64,000 nt of DNA from NCBI RefSeq assembly GCF_022668875.1, contig NZ_JAKGCR010000008.1, positions 62,001 to 126,000 on the forward strand, read 5' to 3'. Positions 37,622 through 46,454 of the stretch are shown piece after piece. Origin of the DNA: Domibacillus sp. PGB-M46 (GTDB lineage: Bacteria; Bacillota; Bacilli; Bacillales; Domibacillaceae). The notes under the pieces were generated by a model, which did no database searches, had not been told where the DNA came from, and saw only the letters and a program-made list of their open reading frames with translations. Numbering within the stretch: the first letter of the stretch is position 1; the number at the start of each line of letters is the position of its first letter. The translations under genes were made by a program, and so were the position numbers.

Positions 37622-39595
37622 TTATTCCTCTTTTTTCCTCCACAGGGCAGATTTCACTTCTCCTTCCACAAAAGAAGGAGCTTTAATGCCGAGCAGGTTA
37701 TATACATTCGGAGCCAGATCAAGTGTGGATACTTCCCCGATCGTGCTTCCTTCTTTAAATGAAGGTCCTGTTGCCATAAAGACGGGGCGCAGATCCTGTT
37801 TGGCCGAGTCTCCACCGTGAGTGCCTAATTCAACTGAGGGCTTGCTGAAACGGCTCGTACCGTTTGCCATCATATATCCAGGTGCACCAATCAACAAAAT
37901 GTCTCCGGCATGCGCATGCCCAAGCGGTTTTTTTTCGGCATCCCCGGACGACAGAATCGTTTCATATGGATGAATCGTTTCTTTTAAACCCGCTTCCCAT
38001 ATTCCTTTCATACTTGCTTCTGGCAGCTTTGACAGCTCTTCTTTTTCTTTGCCGGAAAGAACAGCTTCAATGCCGAGCTCCAGCATATCATTTCGGTTTT
38101 TCTGCCCTATTTCTGCTTTCTTGAATGCGTCGATGGCCTGGCGCTTCACATCGTCAAATTCATCTTTCCCGACAATGCCTTTTTTCCCGGTTGCTTTGGC
38201 ATTAATATATACATGGGCGGCTGAGCCGCTTGGTACGGCATATGCTTTCGTTTTGGAGTAATCAATCGTGCCGTCTTTATTTATTTTTAGAAGGCCCGCT
38301 TTCTTCAGTACGGCATTCGGCTCAAGCATCGTATGTGCCGCTTCCATTCCATGATCTGATACGACAAATAAATGGTCATTGTCATCCATGGCTTCCACAG
38401 TTTTGCCGACTGTATCATCTGCCAGCTGATACGCCCATTTGATATACGCTTCATAACGTTCTGCTTTTTTCTTCGTATAGCCCGGCTGGCGCGGATCTGT
38501 CAGCGTATATTTGTGCTCTTCATGATCAATCTGGGGACCATAAAAAAACAGTGCATCAGGCTTATACGTGTTCTTTATATAAAGAGACACATCAGTGATC
38601 CACGTATCAAACCGGGCACTGATTTGCTCATATTCTTCGCGGGTAATCCATTTTTTCTTCAGCGCATCATCCTCAGATTCAACGGGGAAAAAGCCGAATT
38701 GCTCTGTAATGCCCGCTTCAAAGCCCTCCGGCCCGCTGAACAATCCGGATGTAACAGCCGTTTTAAAAAAGGGTACCGGCTCCGTTAAATCTGTTGTTTC
38801 TCCTTTTACCTTGAAGGTAAAGCCGGCATGCTCCCCTTTGTCCATTGTCAGCGGGACTGTGCCCCATTCATCGCGCTTTGCACGTCCGTCTTCTGCGTGT
38901 ATCTGCTTGTCCTCAGAAACGGTAAACTGACCGTAGTTTACCCGCCCGTCGTCCGTTGTATCAGTCGCGAGAACAAACAATGTTCGGTTTTTAGCCCTTT
39001 TCAGCTTCAGCGGCAGGGAAGCCTCCTGCGGCGGGCTAAAACTTTTTGGTGCCCCTTTCCAGCCCGATGCCTCCTTGAACGAAAGCTCGTTTAAGCTGGC
39101 TTTCGCCCACGTGTCTCCATAAAAAACAGAGTAATCCGCCGTCTGGTTTTTCGTTTCTGGATTGGCTCCTGGAAATGCGACGGTTGCCGTTGTTTTCCCC
39201 TGCCGGCTTGCTTCGCTCCAAATCGGGGCTACATGAAGGGTTGTATGAAAAGCATCGTCTTTATTATTAAAGTTTTTTTCCGGATCGTGGAACTCATTGC
39301 TGACAATGCCTGTTTTATCTGGAGTGGCACCCGTTGAGAGGGCGGCATGAGACGGGGCTGTTAAGGACGGCACAATGGTTTCCGGCTTCTTTGCCCACAC
39401 TCCTTTTTCGATCAGCGCCTCCATATTTGGCAGGTCGCCCGCTTTTATGTATTTTTCCGTTAAATCCTGACGCATGCCATCAAAAGAAATCACGATGACA
39501 TCCTGGTCTTTTGATTGGGTCCCTGTTTTTGCCTGAGCCGTAAAAGGATTCAGGCAAATCGACAGCCCGGCCGCTAACAGCAGCAACTTCTTCAT
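37622..39595 (-). CDS. Secreted alkaline phosphatase-family phosphodiesterase
   Basis: 657 aa from ATG at 39595 behind GAGG; the N-terminus MKKLLLLAAGLSICLNPFTA is a Sec signal ending near AQA-KTG. Metal-site motifs of type I phosphodiesterase/nucleotide pyrophosphatases are present: VISFDGMRQDLTEKYIKAGD (Asp), TAPSHAALSTGATPDKTG (the nucleophile T in SLTAPSH), YGPQIDHEEHKY, FVVSDHGMEAAH and GHAHAGDILL. It probably hydrolyses extracellular nucleotides or phosphodiesters. It stands alone on the minus strand. Confidence 0.88.
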   Translation of the reverse strand: MKKLLLLAAGLSICLNPFTAQAKTGTQSKDQDVIVISFDGMRQDLTEKYIKAGDLPNMEALIEKGVWAKKPETIVPSLTAPSHAALSTGATPDKTGIVSNEFHDPEKNFNNKDDAFHTTLHVAPIWSEASRQGKTTATVAFPGANPETKNQTADYSVFYGDTWAKASLNELSFKEASGWKGAPKSFSPPQEASLPLKLKRAKNRTLFVLATDTTDDGRVNYGQFTVSEDKQIHAEDGRAKRDEWGTVPLTMDKGEHAGFTFKVKGETTDLTEPVPFFKTAVTSGLFSGPEGFEAGITEQFGFFPVESEDDALKKKWITREEYEQISARFDTWITDVSLYIKNTYKPDALFFYGPQIDHEEHKYTLTDPRQPGYTKKKAERYEAYIKWAYQLADDTVGKTVEAMDDNDHLFVVSDHGMEAAHTMLEPNAVLKKAGLLKINKDGTIDYSKTKAYAVPSGSAAHVYINAKATGKKGIVGKDEFDDVKRQAIDAFKKAEIGQKNRNDMLELGIEAVLSGKEKEELSKLPEASMKGIWEAGLKETIHPYETILSSGDAEKKPLGHAHAGDILLIGAPGYMMANGTSRFSKPSVELGTHGGDSAKQDLRPVFMATGPSFKEGSTIGEVSTLDLAPNVYNLLGIKAPSFVEGEVKSALWRKKEE

Positions 39596-39762
39596 TTTTC
39601 CAGCCTCTTTTCTCTTCAAAAGTACGGTGTTCTTTACCCGAAGGAGAGGCGAAATAGGCCTGTTTCTTTTTGGCAGCTTCATCTTTCCGAAAGAGGTTCT
39701 ATTTTTTATTGGAGCGGGTATACTGAAAATACTTTTATTCTACGAAGAAAGGTTTGATAAGC

Positions 39763-40023
39763 ATGTTTGTCAAAACTGTTTACATAAGAAGCTTTACCCC
39801 GCAAACCGCTGTTCCGCTTGTTCACTTAGCCAGCCAGTTCGTATCCGATATTTATCTGCATTATCAAAACCGGCACGTTAATGTGAAATCGATTATGGGG
39901 GTGCTGGCACTTGGTTCACCTAATGGAGAAATGACGCTCACAGCTAAAGGAATCGATGAATATGAGGCCATTAAAGCCATCGGAGCTGCACTTGAACAAA
40001 CAGAAATACGCCCCGTTTCGTAG
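39763..40023 (+). CDS. HPr/Crh-like phosphocarrier-fold protein
   Basis: 86 aa from the ATG reading MFVKTVYIRSF. The fold is HPr: NVKSIMGVLALGSPNGEMTL is the regulatory-Ser region, with the Ser aligned to Ser46 of HPr kept. The residues that line up with the catalytic His15 region (I-H-A-R-P in HPr) are T-P-Q-T, so it cannot take phosphate from Enzyme I. This pattern is like Crh, which works only through HPrK-dependent Ser phosphorylation and CcpA. Whether it replaces Crh here is not known. Confidence 0.7.
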   Translation: MFVKTVYIRSFTPQTAVPLVHLASQFVSDIYLHYQNRHVNVKSIMGVLALGSPNGEMTLTAKGIDEYEAIKAIGAALEQTEIRPVS

Positions 40024-40083
40024 CGGGACGTGTTTTTTTATGTGAGTATCAACCTGCCCTAACCACCTGGCTCATTTTTCTCT

Positions 40084-40755
40084 TTACCAGCGGAGCCCGC
40101 GGACAAAAGCGGAGAGCTCCTCCTTATCTGAATCAGAAATGGCCCATAAACGGATTTCTTCTTCAATTTGGGACAGAGTCGTGTATTCTTTTACAAATCC
40201 ATTGAGGCGGGCGGTCAAAGTTGAATCGGTAAAAGAAGCAGGTGTGGTAAACACGGAGGCCAGTTTTTCCGCTGCCCGCTTAAACCGTTTTAAATGATAC
40301 TTTTGATGCCGCTCTTCCGCAGGCGTAAAGACGGAAAACGGCTGAATCTCTGTTTCAATCTGTTCATTTCTTTTTCTTTCAAGCTCACGCTTGACCTGCT
40401 CAATAGTCTGTCTCTGCTCATCATTGTGATAAAAAAGAAGCGACATGTACTGGCGGTCTTTGTATTCTGTCCGGTTTGTTGACGTATGATTCGCCCAAAA
40501 GATATGAAGAATTTCTTCAAAAGAAAGGATATCCGGATCAAATTCAATCTGTACCGTCTCCGTGTGGTCTCCCATTTGCCGGTAGACCGGATTGCTTGTT
40601 GTACCGCCCGCAAAGCCTGTTCTTGTCCGAATCACACCGGGCAGGGCACCAAAACGAGCATCCGGGCTCCAAAAACAGCCCATGCCAAATGTGGCGGTTT
40701 GACGGTTTGACGTATGTGCCTGCCAGTTGGCTTCAATCTCTGCAATTGTGTGCAT
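40084..40755 (-). CDS. msrA: Peptide-methionine (S)-S-oxide reductase MsrA
   Basis: 223 aa, starting MHTIAEIEANW behind AGGAGGG. The catalytic Cys is in ATFGMGCFWSPDARFG. NPVYRQMGDHTETVQIEFDP and HDEQ-type blocks are present. It repairs oxidised methionine in proteins. A C-terminal extension of about 60 residues (after the usual end) is unusual for MsrA and has no domain I can name. Monocistronic. Confidence 0.92.
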   Translation of the reverse strand: MHTIAEIEANWQAHTSNRQTATFGMGCFWSPDARFGALPGVIRTRTGFAGGTTSNPVYRQMGDHTETVQIEFDPDILSFEEILHIFWANHTSTNRTEYKDRQYMSLLFYHNDEQRQTIEQVKRELERKRNEQIETEIQPFSVFTPAEERHQKYHLKRFKRAAEKLASVFTTPASFTDSTLTARLNGFVKEYTTLSQIEEEIRLWAISDSDKEELSAFVRGLRW

Positions 40756-40818
40756 GATTTCCCTCCTATACATATGAATCAAAACGAAATAAACTCCGGG
40801 AGCCGGGGCCCGGAGCTG

Positions 40819-41199
40819 TTAATCTTCAATGGCAACTGTAAAAGCGCCTGTTTCTTCAGCAGTAATGACCGCTTGTTTTTGTTTTCCTTTATAATCTACG
40901 CGGTACGTTTGAATTAACGCGTTCAGCTTGGCTGAATCGGTATCAAGGCTTGTATCGGCAGGCTTTGCATCCATTGGCAGAAATCGCTTCGCCAGCTCTA
41001 CCGCTGCCTGCGGACCCATCGGGATCGAACTCGACAGCTTATGTACGTTTTTTTCTTCGTCGATCCAGCACGTTAACCTGGCATTGATGCCGGGAACGTC
41101 AAATAAGATCATTTCATTGGTTGATTCGGGCGACGGCTGGCCGCATACATTCACAAATGCCTGAAGGGAGTCTCCTACTTTTGGATATCCATGATGCAT
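40819..41199 (-). CDS. Conserved small protein, unknown function
   Basis: 126 aa from the ATG reading MHHGYPKVGDSLQAF, behind AAAGGAGTG. No signal or membrane segment. The sequence (VCGQPSPESTNEMILFDVPG, RFLPMDAKPADTSLDTDSAK, AVITAEETGAFTVAIED) suggests a soluble alpha/beta fold, but no family is recognised. It lies downstream of msrA's start on the same strand, 63 bp apart, and may be co-transcribed. Confidence 0.6.
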   Translation of the reverse strand: MHHGYPKVGDSLQAFVNVCGQPSPESTNEMILFDVPGINARLTCWIDEEKNVHKLSSSIPMGPQAAVELAKRFLPMDAKPADTSLDTDSAKLNALIQTYRVDYKGKQKQAVITAEETGAFTVAIED

Positions 41200-41381
41200 G
41201 TAATCACTCCTTTGACTAGATGGTCTGCTCATTGGCTTTACCCTTATCTTCATCCACTAAAACACCTGTGCCACCTAAGTGGAATCCTTCCAAAAGCGAT
41301 ATCATTTGCTACCGCTTTTTCTGCATGTTTCTCCCCCGCAAAACAAATAGTATAAGCAAACAAAAGAGGTGGTGAAAAAAC

Positions 41382-41573
41382 ATGGCAAACAATAACCGGC
41401 AGCAGCTTCTTGTCCCTGGGGCAGAACAAGTTTTGGAACAATTTAAATACGAAATTGCCAGCGAATTTGGTATCACGCTTGGAGCAGATACTACTTCGCG
41501 GGCAAACGGCTCAACAGGCGGCGAAATCACGAAACGTCTAGTCCGCCTTGCTCAGCAAGAGCTTCAAGGCTAA
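41382..41573 (+). CDS. Alpha/beta-type small acid-soluble spore protein
   Basis: 63 aa. The two diagnostic motifs are present: [13 protein letters not shown] with the GPR protease cleavage site at E-F/I-A region, and [17 protein letters not shown]. SASPs coat spore DNA and protect it from UV and heat, then are degraded at germination. GAGGTGGTG precedes the ATG. Proof that this organism forms endospores. Confidence 0.96.
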   Translation: MANNNRQQLLVPGAEQVLEQFKYEIASEFGITLGADTTSRANGSTGGEITKRLVRLAQQELQG

Positions 41574-41580
41574 TTTTTCC

Positions 41581-41654
41581 TACGCATGCATCCTGTAAAA
41601 TTGAAACGGAAAACCAGTTTGGTTTTTGACGCTTTATTTTCAGGGGCATGCGTA
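41581..41654. repeat. Long inverted repeat with nested hairpin after the SASP gene
   Basis: TACGCATGCATCCTGTAAAA at the left and, inverted, CAGGGGCATGCGTA with preceding ATTTT at the right form an imperfect stem of about 19 bp. Between the arms lies a second hairpin AAACCAGTTTGGTTT. It may work as a double terminator for the convergent SASP (plus) and VCBS (minus) genes. Confidence 0.55.
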
Positions 41655-41655
41655 C

Positions 41656-42357
41656 TTATTCTTTCTCTTCTCCCCAAATTGATACATACTGCTGATCTAT
41701 TTGAAATGCACGCTCGTTCCATTTTAACACGCTTTGCACATAGCCAAGACGATCTGCGTTGAATCGTCCGGCAATACCCTGCCATGCATTTAACTCATAC
41801 ACGCCGTTACGGTCAAAATCAACCGGGTAAAGCCCCGAAAGCGGTGAGACCCATCCTTCGACCGGCTGCTTTAATGTGCCGTCCGGGCTGTAGATTTCGT
41901 TCAAGTAATCAGGCCCTTTCGTTGTCAGGTCCAATACATACCGTTTAGCAGGCTGCCTGCTTGTCACTTCTGCTTTGTAATCATTTTGGTACCGGACACT
42001 GTATTGTGTTTGCTTATTAAACAGGGCTGTGTCAAAAATCAAATAAAAACGCCCGCCATCATAAGAATACACATAAGCGTAAACAGTGCCGCCGCTCCCG
42101 CCTGTATCGGTCACCACCAGAATATCTTTTACCCCATTGCCGGTAAAATCGCCGAGAAATACCGTTGGATTGTAGCCCGTATTTTCAGGCAGCAAAAGCC
42201 GGAACGAACCGCCTGTCCGCCTGTCTTGAACAACGAGTGTGATCTGCTGCAAAAATGAACTGCCCGCCGTTTGAACGGCTGTTACGTACACAATATCTGG
42301 TACGCGGTCTCCCGTGACATCTCCATGGTGCACTTGAATAACTTGTTTTTCGTCCAT
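41656..42357 (-). CDS. VCBS/FG-GAP repeat protein
   Basis: 233 aa with three FG-GAP-like blade repeats, each with calcium-type motifs: HHGDVTGDRVPDIVYVTAV-like, FLGDFTGNGVKDILVVTDTG and YPVDFDRNGVYELNAWQGIA. No signal peptide is seen at the chosen start, so it is cytoplasmic or exported by another route. Binding or scaffold role only; substrate unknown. It stands alone between a SASP gene and the RiPP-related operon. Confidence 0.7.
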   Translation of the reverse strand: MDEKQVIQVHHGDVTGDRVPDIVYVTAVQTAGSSFLQQITLVVQDRRTGGSFRLLLPENTGYNPTVFLGDFTGNGVKDILVVTDTGGSGGTVYAYVYSYDGGRFYLIFDTALFNKQTQYSVRYQNDYKAEVTSRQPAKRYVLDLTTKGPDYLNEIYSPDGTLKQPVEGWVSPLSGLYPVDFDRNGVYELNAWQGIAGRFNADRLGYVQSVLKWNERAFQIDQQYVSIWGEEKE

Positions 42358-42435
42358 TAGGGCGCTCCTCTCTGACGTTTACCGTTTACGTTCCTTCCTC
42401 ATTCGTATGTCAGAGAGCTGGACTTTAGACGATGC

Positions 42436-42466
42436 AAAAAAAGACAGGAAGCTTGCCTGCCTTTTC
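42436..42466 (-). terminator. Terminator of the second RiPP-like operon
   Basis: AAGGCAGG / CCTGTCTT (one G-U pair) stem, then a run of Ts on the minus strand; about 10 bp past the metallophosphoesterase stop. It marks the 3' end of the operon that begins at 48212. Confidence 0.7.
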
Positions 42467-42475
42467 TCCGTACTG

Positions 42476-43483
42476 CTATTCCCTGTGTTTCCCGGTCAGC
42501 GTCAATACATTGATTTCGGGCGGATTAAGGAACCGGAAATTTAAAAAAGGAACAAAGTCACTGCTGCCGAGACCAGCGCTTACATACTGCCTGGTTCCTT
42601 TGTAAGTCCATAATCCTTTTACCCGATCCTGCGGAGGCAGAAAGCCATTTCGTTCATACCATGCTTCCGGCACAAAAAGGGCGCCTAAAAAAGGAAGCCG
42701 AATTTGGCCGCCATGATAATGGCCGGCTACAATAAGGTCAAAAGGCCGGAAAACAGATCCAGGTGTGCTGTTCAGCTGATCGATCCGCTTATCCACTACC
42801 GGGTAGTGGTTCAGTGCAATGAACACTTCGGACTGGTCAGCTTTGTCTAAAAAAGAGATGTCTTTCAATAGCTTTGTTTGATGATCAAAAAGAGCATTCA
42901 AATGATCTCTATACACAGCATTTTTAGGTATAGACCGGTTATTAAGCATGTCGATTTGTCCCTCGATATCCGCTTTAGCCGATAACTCAAAATCAATAAA
43001 ATGAATTCCTTCAGAGCCACGCTTAATCGTGTAATTGGACTCTAAAAGTTGAACGCCTCTCCTTTCCATCCCCTTAATAAATTCACTTTTTACAAATGGC
43101 TTTTGCATATCGGACTGATAATTTTCCGGATCGGCATTTCCTTTTATGTACAGGGCATGCTTTTTGTTTTCAATCCCCTCGATCAAGGAATAAAACGGTC
43201 CGTAATGGGTGCTGCCGTTTTGCATATCCCCTGTAAAAATAATGGCATCATAATCGATAGTATTAACAGCTTGAATCAGTTTTTCCTGCCCGGTGCCAAA
43301 TACTTTTTCATGCAGGTCGCTTATCTGCAGGATCGTGAATCCTTCAAATTCTTCAGGCAAATCGTCGATCTTAATTTCCTGCTCTACCATAATGAAGCGA
43401 TGGTTGTCCCAAATTGTGTAACAAACAAGGATGATACAGAGAAGGATCAGCCCTGTTATCCCTTTTTTCATCAACTGCTTCAT
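42476..43483 (-). CDS. Metallophosphoesterase, putative last gene of RiPP-like operon
   Basis: 335 aa, N-terminal transmembrane helix (residues 8-26), then a calcineurin-like domain: ISDLHEKVFG (D-x-H), FTGDMQNGST (GD), KGNADPENY, LNHYPVVDKR and GHYHGGQIRLPF. In most relatives the third motif is GNH(E/D); here the His is Ala (GNAD), which should alter catalysis. The gene is 28 bp after the nucleotidyltransferase-like gene with a strong ribosome binding site (CGGAGGTGG) and before the operon terminator, so it is likely part of the cluster. It is a different subtype from the enzyme at 34386-35213. Confidence 0.75.
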   Translation of the reverse strand: MKQLMKKGITGLILLCIILVCYTIWDNHRFIMVEQEIKIDDLPEEFEGFTILQISDLHEKVFGTGQEKLIQAVNTIDYDAIIFTGDMQNGSTHYGPFYSLIEGIENKKHALYIKGNADPENYQSDMQKPFVKSEFIKGMERRGVQLLESNYTIKRGSEGIHFIDFELSAKADIEGQIDMLNNRSIPKNAVYRDHLNALFDHQTKLLKDISFLDKADQSEVFIALNHYPVVDKRIDQLNSTPGSVFRPFDLIVAGHYHGGQIRLPFLGALFVPEAWYERNGFLPPQDRVKGLWTYKGTRQYVSAGLGSSDFVPFLNFRFLNPPEINVLTLTGKHRE

Positions 43484-43511
43484 CTGTATCCACCTCCGTG
43501 CAGCGTTAGTT

Positions 43512-44627
43512 TTAAAAAATAGATATCAGCGCTTTAACAGCATTCAAGCATCGCTTTTTATACAAGCGGGACAAAAGTGAAAGATAAGAGAACCGCTTTG
43601 GATCTTGATTAACTTGAGAAAGCAGGTCTCTTCTCGTTGGAAGAAGCCAGAGCTTTAATTCGACCGAGCTGTGCCGAATGGTATCATAGCTGAAAAATTG
43701 ATAGCCGATAAATTGGGCATATGAGGCAAAGCGGCTTCCTTTTTTTTGTCCCTGCTTCTTTTTTGGGGCTATATACGCCCCTAAAGGCGCTATGTCTGTT
43801 AACATCGGATATTTTTCATACACCAGCGACAATGTACGGCCCATCCGTTTTACCGTCTGATGCCTTTTCGCATCTTGAAATAACCGCTCGTATGGCAGTT
43901 TACCTTCCAAAACATTGATCATTTGAATGATATCGAGATAATACTTGGGGGAATCTAAATTGTGCCGCCAGCCATGCAGGCAGATCATATAAAAGGTATG
44001 ATAACCGGATAAAGCCTTTACTTTTCGGTACGCCCTTACAGGGCGTGCTTCTTTCCAGAATTCCTCTATTTGAAGATCCGCTGTTGTTTCTCTTAAAATA
44101 TCCCAATGAATTTCTACTGTCAGCGGGTATGGCGAGCCGGGGATCATTTTACTGAAGCTGACATGGAAATGAGACGGGATCGGCTCCTCTTCCAGATCAA
44201 AGCCGAGCTTTTTTACCGCGTGTACTGCCTGCTGAATATCTTTTTTTCGAATCAAAAGATCAATATCTGTTGTCGCACGCGCACCGATATGCCCAAAATA
44301 CTCTTCAGCAAAATACACGCCTTTCAGCGGAATGGTTTCGATACGGGCCTCTTCAAATAAATCGAAAAGCAGCTCCATCTGCTTTTTGATAAAGATGTTT
44401 TGATATAAAGCAGTCTGATAATGCATTTTCAGCTTTTTTTGGAAAAACAGCGGTGTTTGTTCCAGAACGTCCCGCTGTTTCATCAAAAAATAAAGCTGAG
44501 AAAAGACCGAATCATTGTTTATGTCCTTTAGCACTTCAGTGTAAAAGCGCTCATCAGAGGGCATCGTAACCTTGGGATTGTAAAGAGAGGCAATCAGCTG
44601 ATGGATCATATAACACACTTCTTTCAT
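43512..44627 (-). CDS. Nucleotidyltransferase-like protein (RiPP cluster 2)
   Basis: 371 aa of the NTF (DUF-type nucleotidyltransferase, PF14907-like) family. The active-site acidic cluster is GARATTDIDLLIRKKD (D-x-D pattern), later TVEIHWDI carries the third acidic residue. Its ATG overlaps the TAA of the ABC gene (TAATG), so translation is coupled; a second start 6 codons in is possible. In paeninodin-type lasso clusters a homologue of this family accompanies the kinase; the exact reaction there is not established. Paralogue of the gene at 50163-51347. Confidence 0.8.
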   Translation of the reverse strand: MKEVCYMIHQLIASLYNPKVTMPSDERFYTEVLKDINNDSVFSQLYFLMKQRDVLEQTPLFFQKKLKMHYQTALYQNIFIKKQMELLFDLFEEARIETIPLKGVYFAEEYFGHIGARATTDIDLLIRKKDIQQAVHAVKKLGFDLEEEPIPSHFHVSFSKMIPGSPYPLTVEIHWDILRETTADLQIEEFWKEARPVRAYRKVKALSGYHTFYMICLHGWRHNLDSPKYYLDIIQMINVLEGKLPYERLFQDAKRHQTVKRMGRTLSLVYEKYPMLTDIAPLGAYIAPKKKQGQKKGSRFASYAQFIGYQFFSYDTIRHSSVELKLWLLPTRRDLLSQVNQDPKRFSYLSLLSRLYKKRCLNAVKALISIF

Positions 44628-46438
44628 TAGTAAAATAAAGGCTGTGGCTCGGCTGGCTTTTGAAAAAATTGTTTATTAATCAATGTTTGATAAAGACCTT
44701 CTTCACGTATTAAATCCTCATGGCGGCCCATTTGCACAATTTCTCCGTTATTCATGACAACAATTCGGTCAGCGTGCTGGATAGTCGATAAACGATGCGC
44801 AATGATTAATGTGGTTCTTCCTTTCATCAGCCGCTCCAGCGCTTCTTTCACTAAATATTCCGATTCGCTGTCTAAAGCAGAGGTGGCCTCATCTAACAGC
44901 AGAATGGGCGCATCTTTTAGTAAAGCTCTTGCGATCGCGATCCTTTGCTTCTGCCCCCCGGAAAGCCTGATGCCTCTTTCACCGATTTCCGTATCATAGC
45001 CTGCAGGCAGTGACGCAATAAAATTATGGATATTGGCGTCCACCGCTCCCTGAATCATCTCCTCCTCCGTGATTCCAGGCCGTGCCAGCAGCAGATTTTC
45101 CCGAATGGTTCCGCTAAACAGAAACGTTTCCTGCGGGACACAGGCGATCATATTTCGCAGCTGTGATACGGGCAGCTCATCAGCAGAAACGCCATCAATC
45201 AAAATGGTTCCCGCATCCGGCCGGTAAAAGGATTGGAGCAAATTAAAAAGTGTTGATTTCCCTGCCCCGCTCGGACCAACGATGGCCGCTGTCTGGCCGG
45301 CTGGAATTTGCAGCTCAAGGTTTTGAAATACGGAATGGATTCCATCATAGCTAAATGTGAGGTTTTGAAAGCGGATCTCCCTGCTGGCTTGTCCTGATGA
45401 AAAGTAAGACGGCAGTTCCTCTGCTTCTGCGGGCTGCTTAAACACATGTACGATTCTTTCCAAAGCGGATATAGAATGCTGATAGCCTGCCCATTGCCCG
45501 GCAAGGCCGGTGAGAGGAGAAATAAGATGATTCACAAGGTTGATGAATGTGACTAAAGCACCGATCGTTAAAACATCATCAGTGACTAAATATGTTCCGA
45601 TAAGCAGGCTCGTTAAAAAAGAGGCCGTTGCAACAGCTTGTCCTCCTGCGCCGAACCACCCTCTCAGCTTGGCATCTTTTAATTCCAGCTTATACAGCTT
45701 TTCATTTTTTTGGGCGTATTTTTTGAAAAACAGCCCCTCAAGCGTAAATGAACGGATTACGGTGAAGCCCTGAAAGGTTTCAGCCAGGCTCTTTGTTATA
45801 CTGCTGTGCAGGTCATGAATAACCCGGCTGTTGTTCCGGAGCAGCAAGCCGAATACAGCCCCTCCTGCAACTGCCAGGGGCGCGACCGATAGCACAAAAA
45901 AGGATAATGTCCAGTTGATTTGAACCAAATAAATAAAAGCACCGATCGACATAATCGGCAAACGAACAAGATTTAATAATCCGCTGCCAGCCACTCCATG
46001 AACATGGCTGATATCATTTGTAAAATGGGAAAGCAGCTCTCCTGAGTGAATCGAGGAAAAGCTTTTTCCTGACATAAGCAAAATATGTTTATATAAGTCC
46101 AATTTCAAGTCTTTCTCCACTGCATTCATCGCAACGGTATCCAAATACGTATAAACAAAATTTGTTGTAATATGTAGAAAGGACAAGCCAACCCCAGCCA
46201 TAACAAGCCAGTTTAACTGGCTAAAGTTACGCTGAACCGCTGCATCCATAATCGTGCCGATAAACCAGGCCGATGACAGGGTAAGGGCCATTTCAACGAA
46301 TAGAAGCAAAAACAGCCCGGCATACACTCCTTTATGCCTCTTCATATAAGGTGCAAGCAAAATAAAGATATGCTCTATCTCTTTAAATGAAAAATATTGC
46401 TGCAGGCTTTGCTTATTTATAATGGTTTTGAGTTTCAT
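44627..46438 (-). CDS. ABC exporter with fused permease and ATPase (RiPP cluster 2)
   Basis: 603 aa. Six transmembrane helices in the first 330 residues, then an ATPase domain: Walker A AIVGPSGAGKSTLFNLLQSF, signature IRLSGGQKQRIAIARALLKD, Walker B ILLLDEATSALDSES. There is no N-terminal peptidase C39 domain, so it exports without cleaving; the signal-peptidase-like protein encoded just upstream could supply cleavage. It lies between the S26 gene (16 bp) and the nucleotidyltransferase gene (overlap). It is likely the exporter of the peptide encoded at 48021-48212. Confidence 0.85.
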   Translation of the reverse strand: MKLKTIINKQSLQQYFSFKEIEHIFILLAPYMKRHKGVYAGLFLLLFVEMALTLSSAWFIGTIMDAAVQRNFSQLNWLVMAGVGLSFLHITTNFVYTYLDTVAMNAVEKDLKLDLYKHILLMSGKSFSSIHSGELLSHFTNDISHVHGVAGSGLLNLVRLPIMSIGAFIYLVQINWTLSFFVLSVAPLAVAGGAVFGLLLRNNSRVIHDLHSSITKSLAETFQGFTVIRSFTLEGLFFKKYAQKNEKLYKLELKDAKLRGWFGAGGQAVATASFLTSLLIGTYLVTDDVLTIGALVTFINLVNHLISPLTGLAGQWAGYQHSISALERIVHVFKQPAEAEELPSYFSSGQASREIRFQNLTFSYDGIHSVFQNLELQIPAGQTAAIVGPSGAGKSTLFNLLQSFYRPDAGTILIDGVSADELPVSQLRNMIACVPQETFLFSGTIRENLLLARPGITEEEMIQGAVDANIHNFIASLPAGYDTEIGERGIRLSGGQKQRIAIARALLKDAPILLLDEATSALDSESEYLVKEALERLMKGRTTLIIAHRLSTIQHADRIVVMNNGEIVQMGRHEDLIREEGLYQTLINKQFFQKPAEPQPLFY

Positions 46439-46454
46439 GCTCCTGCACCTCTGG

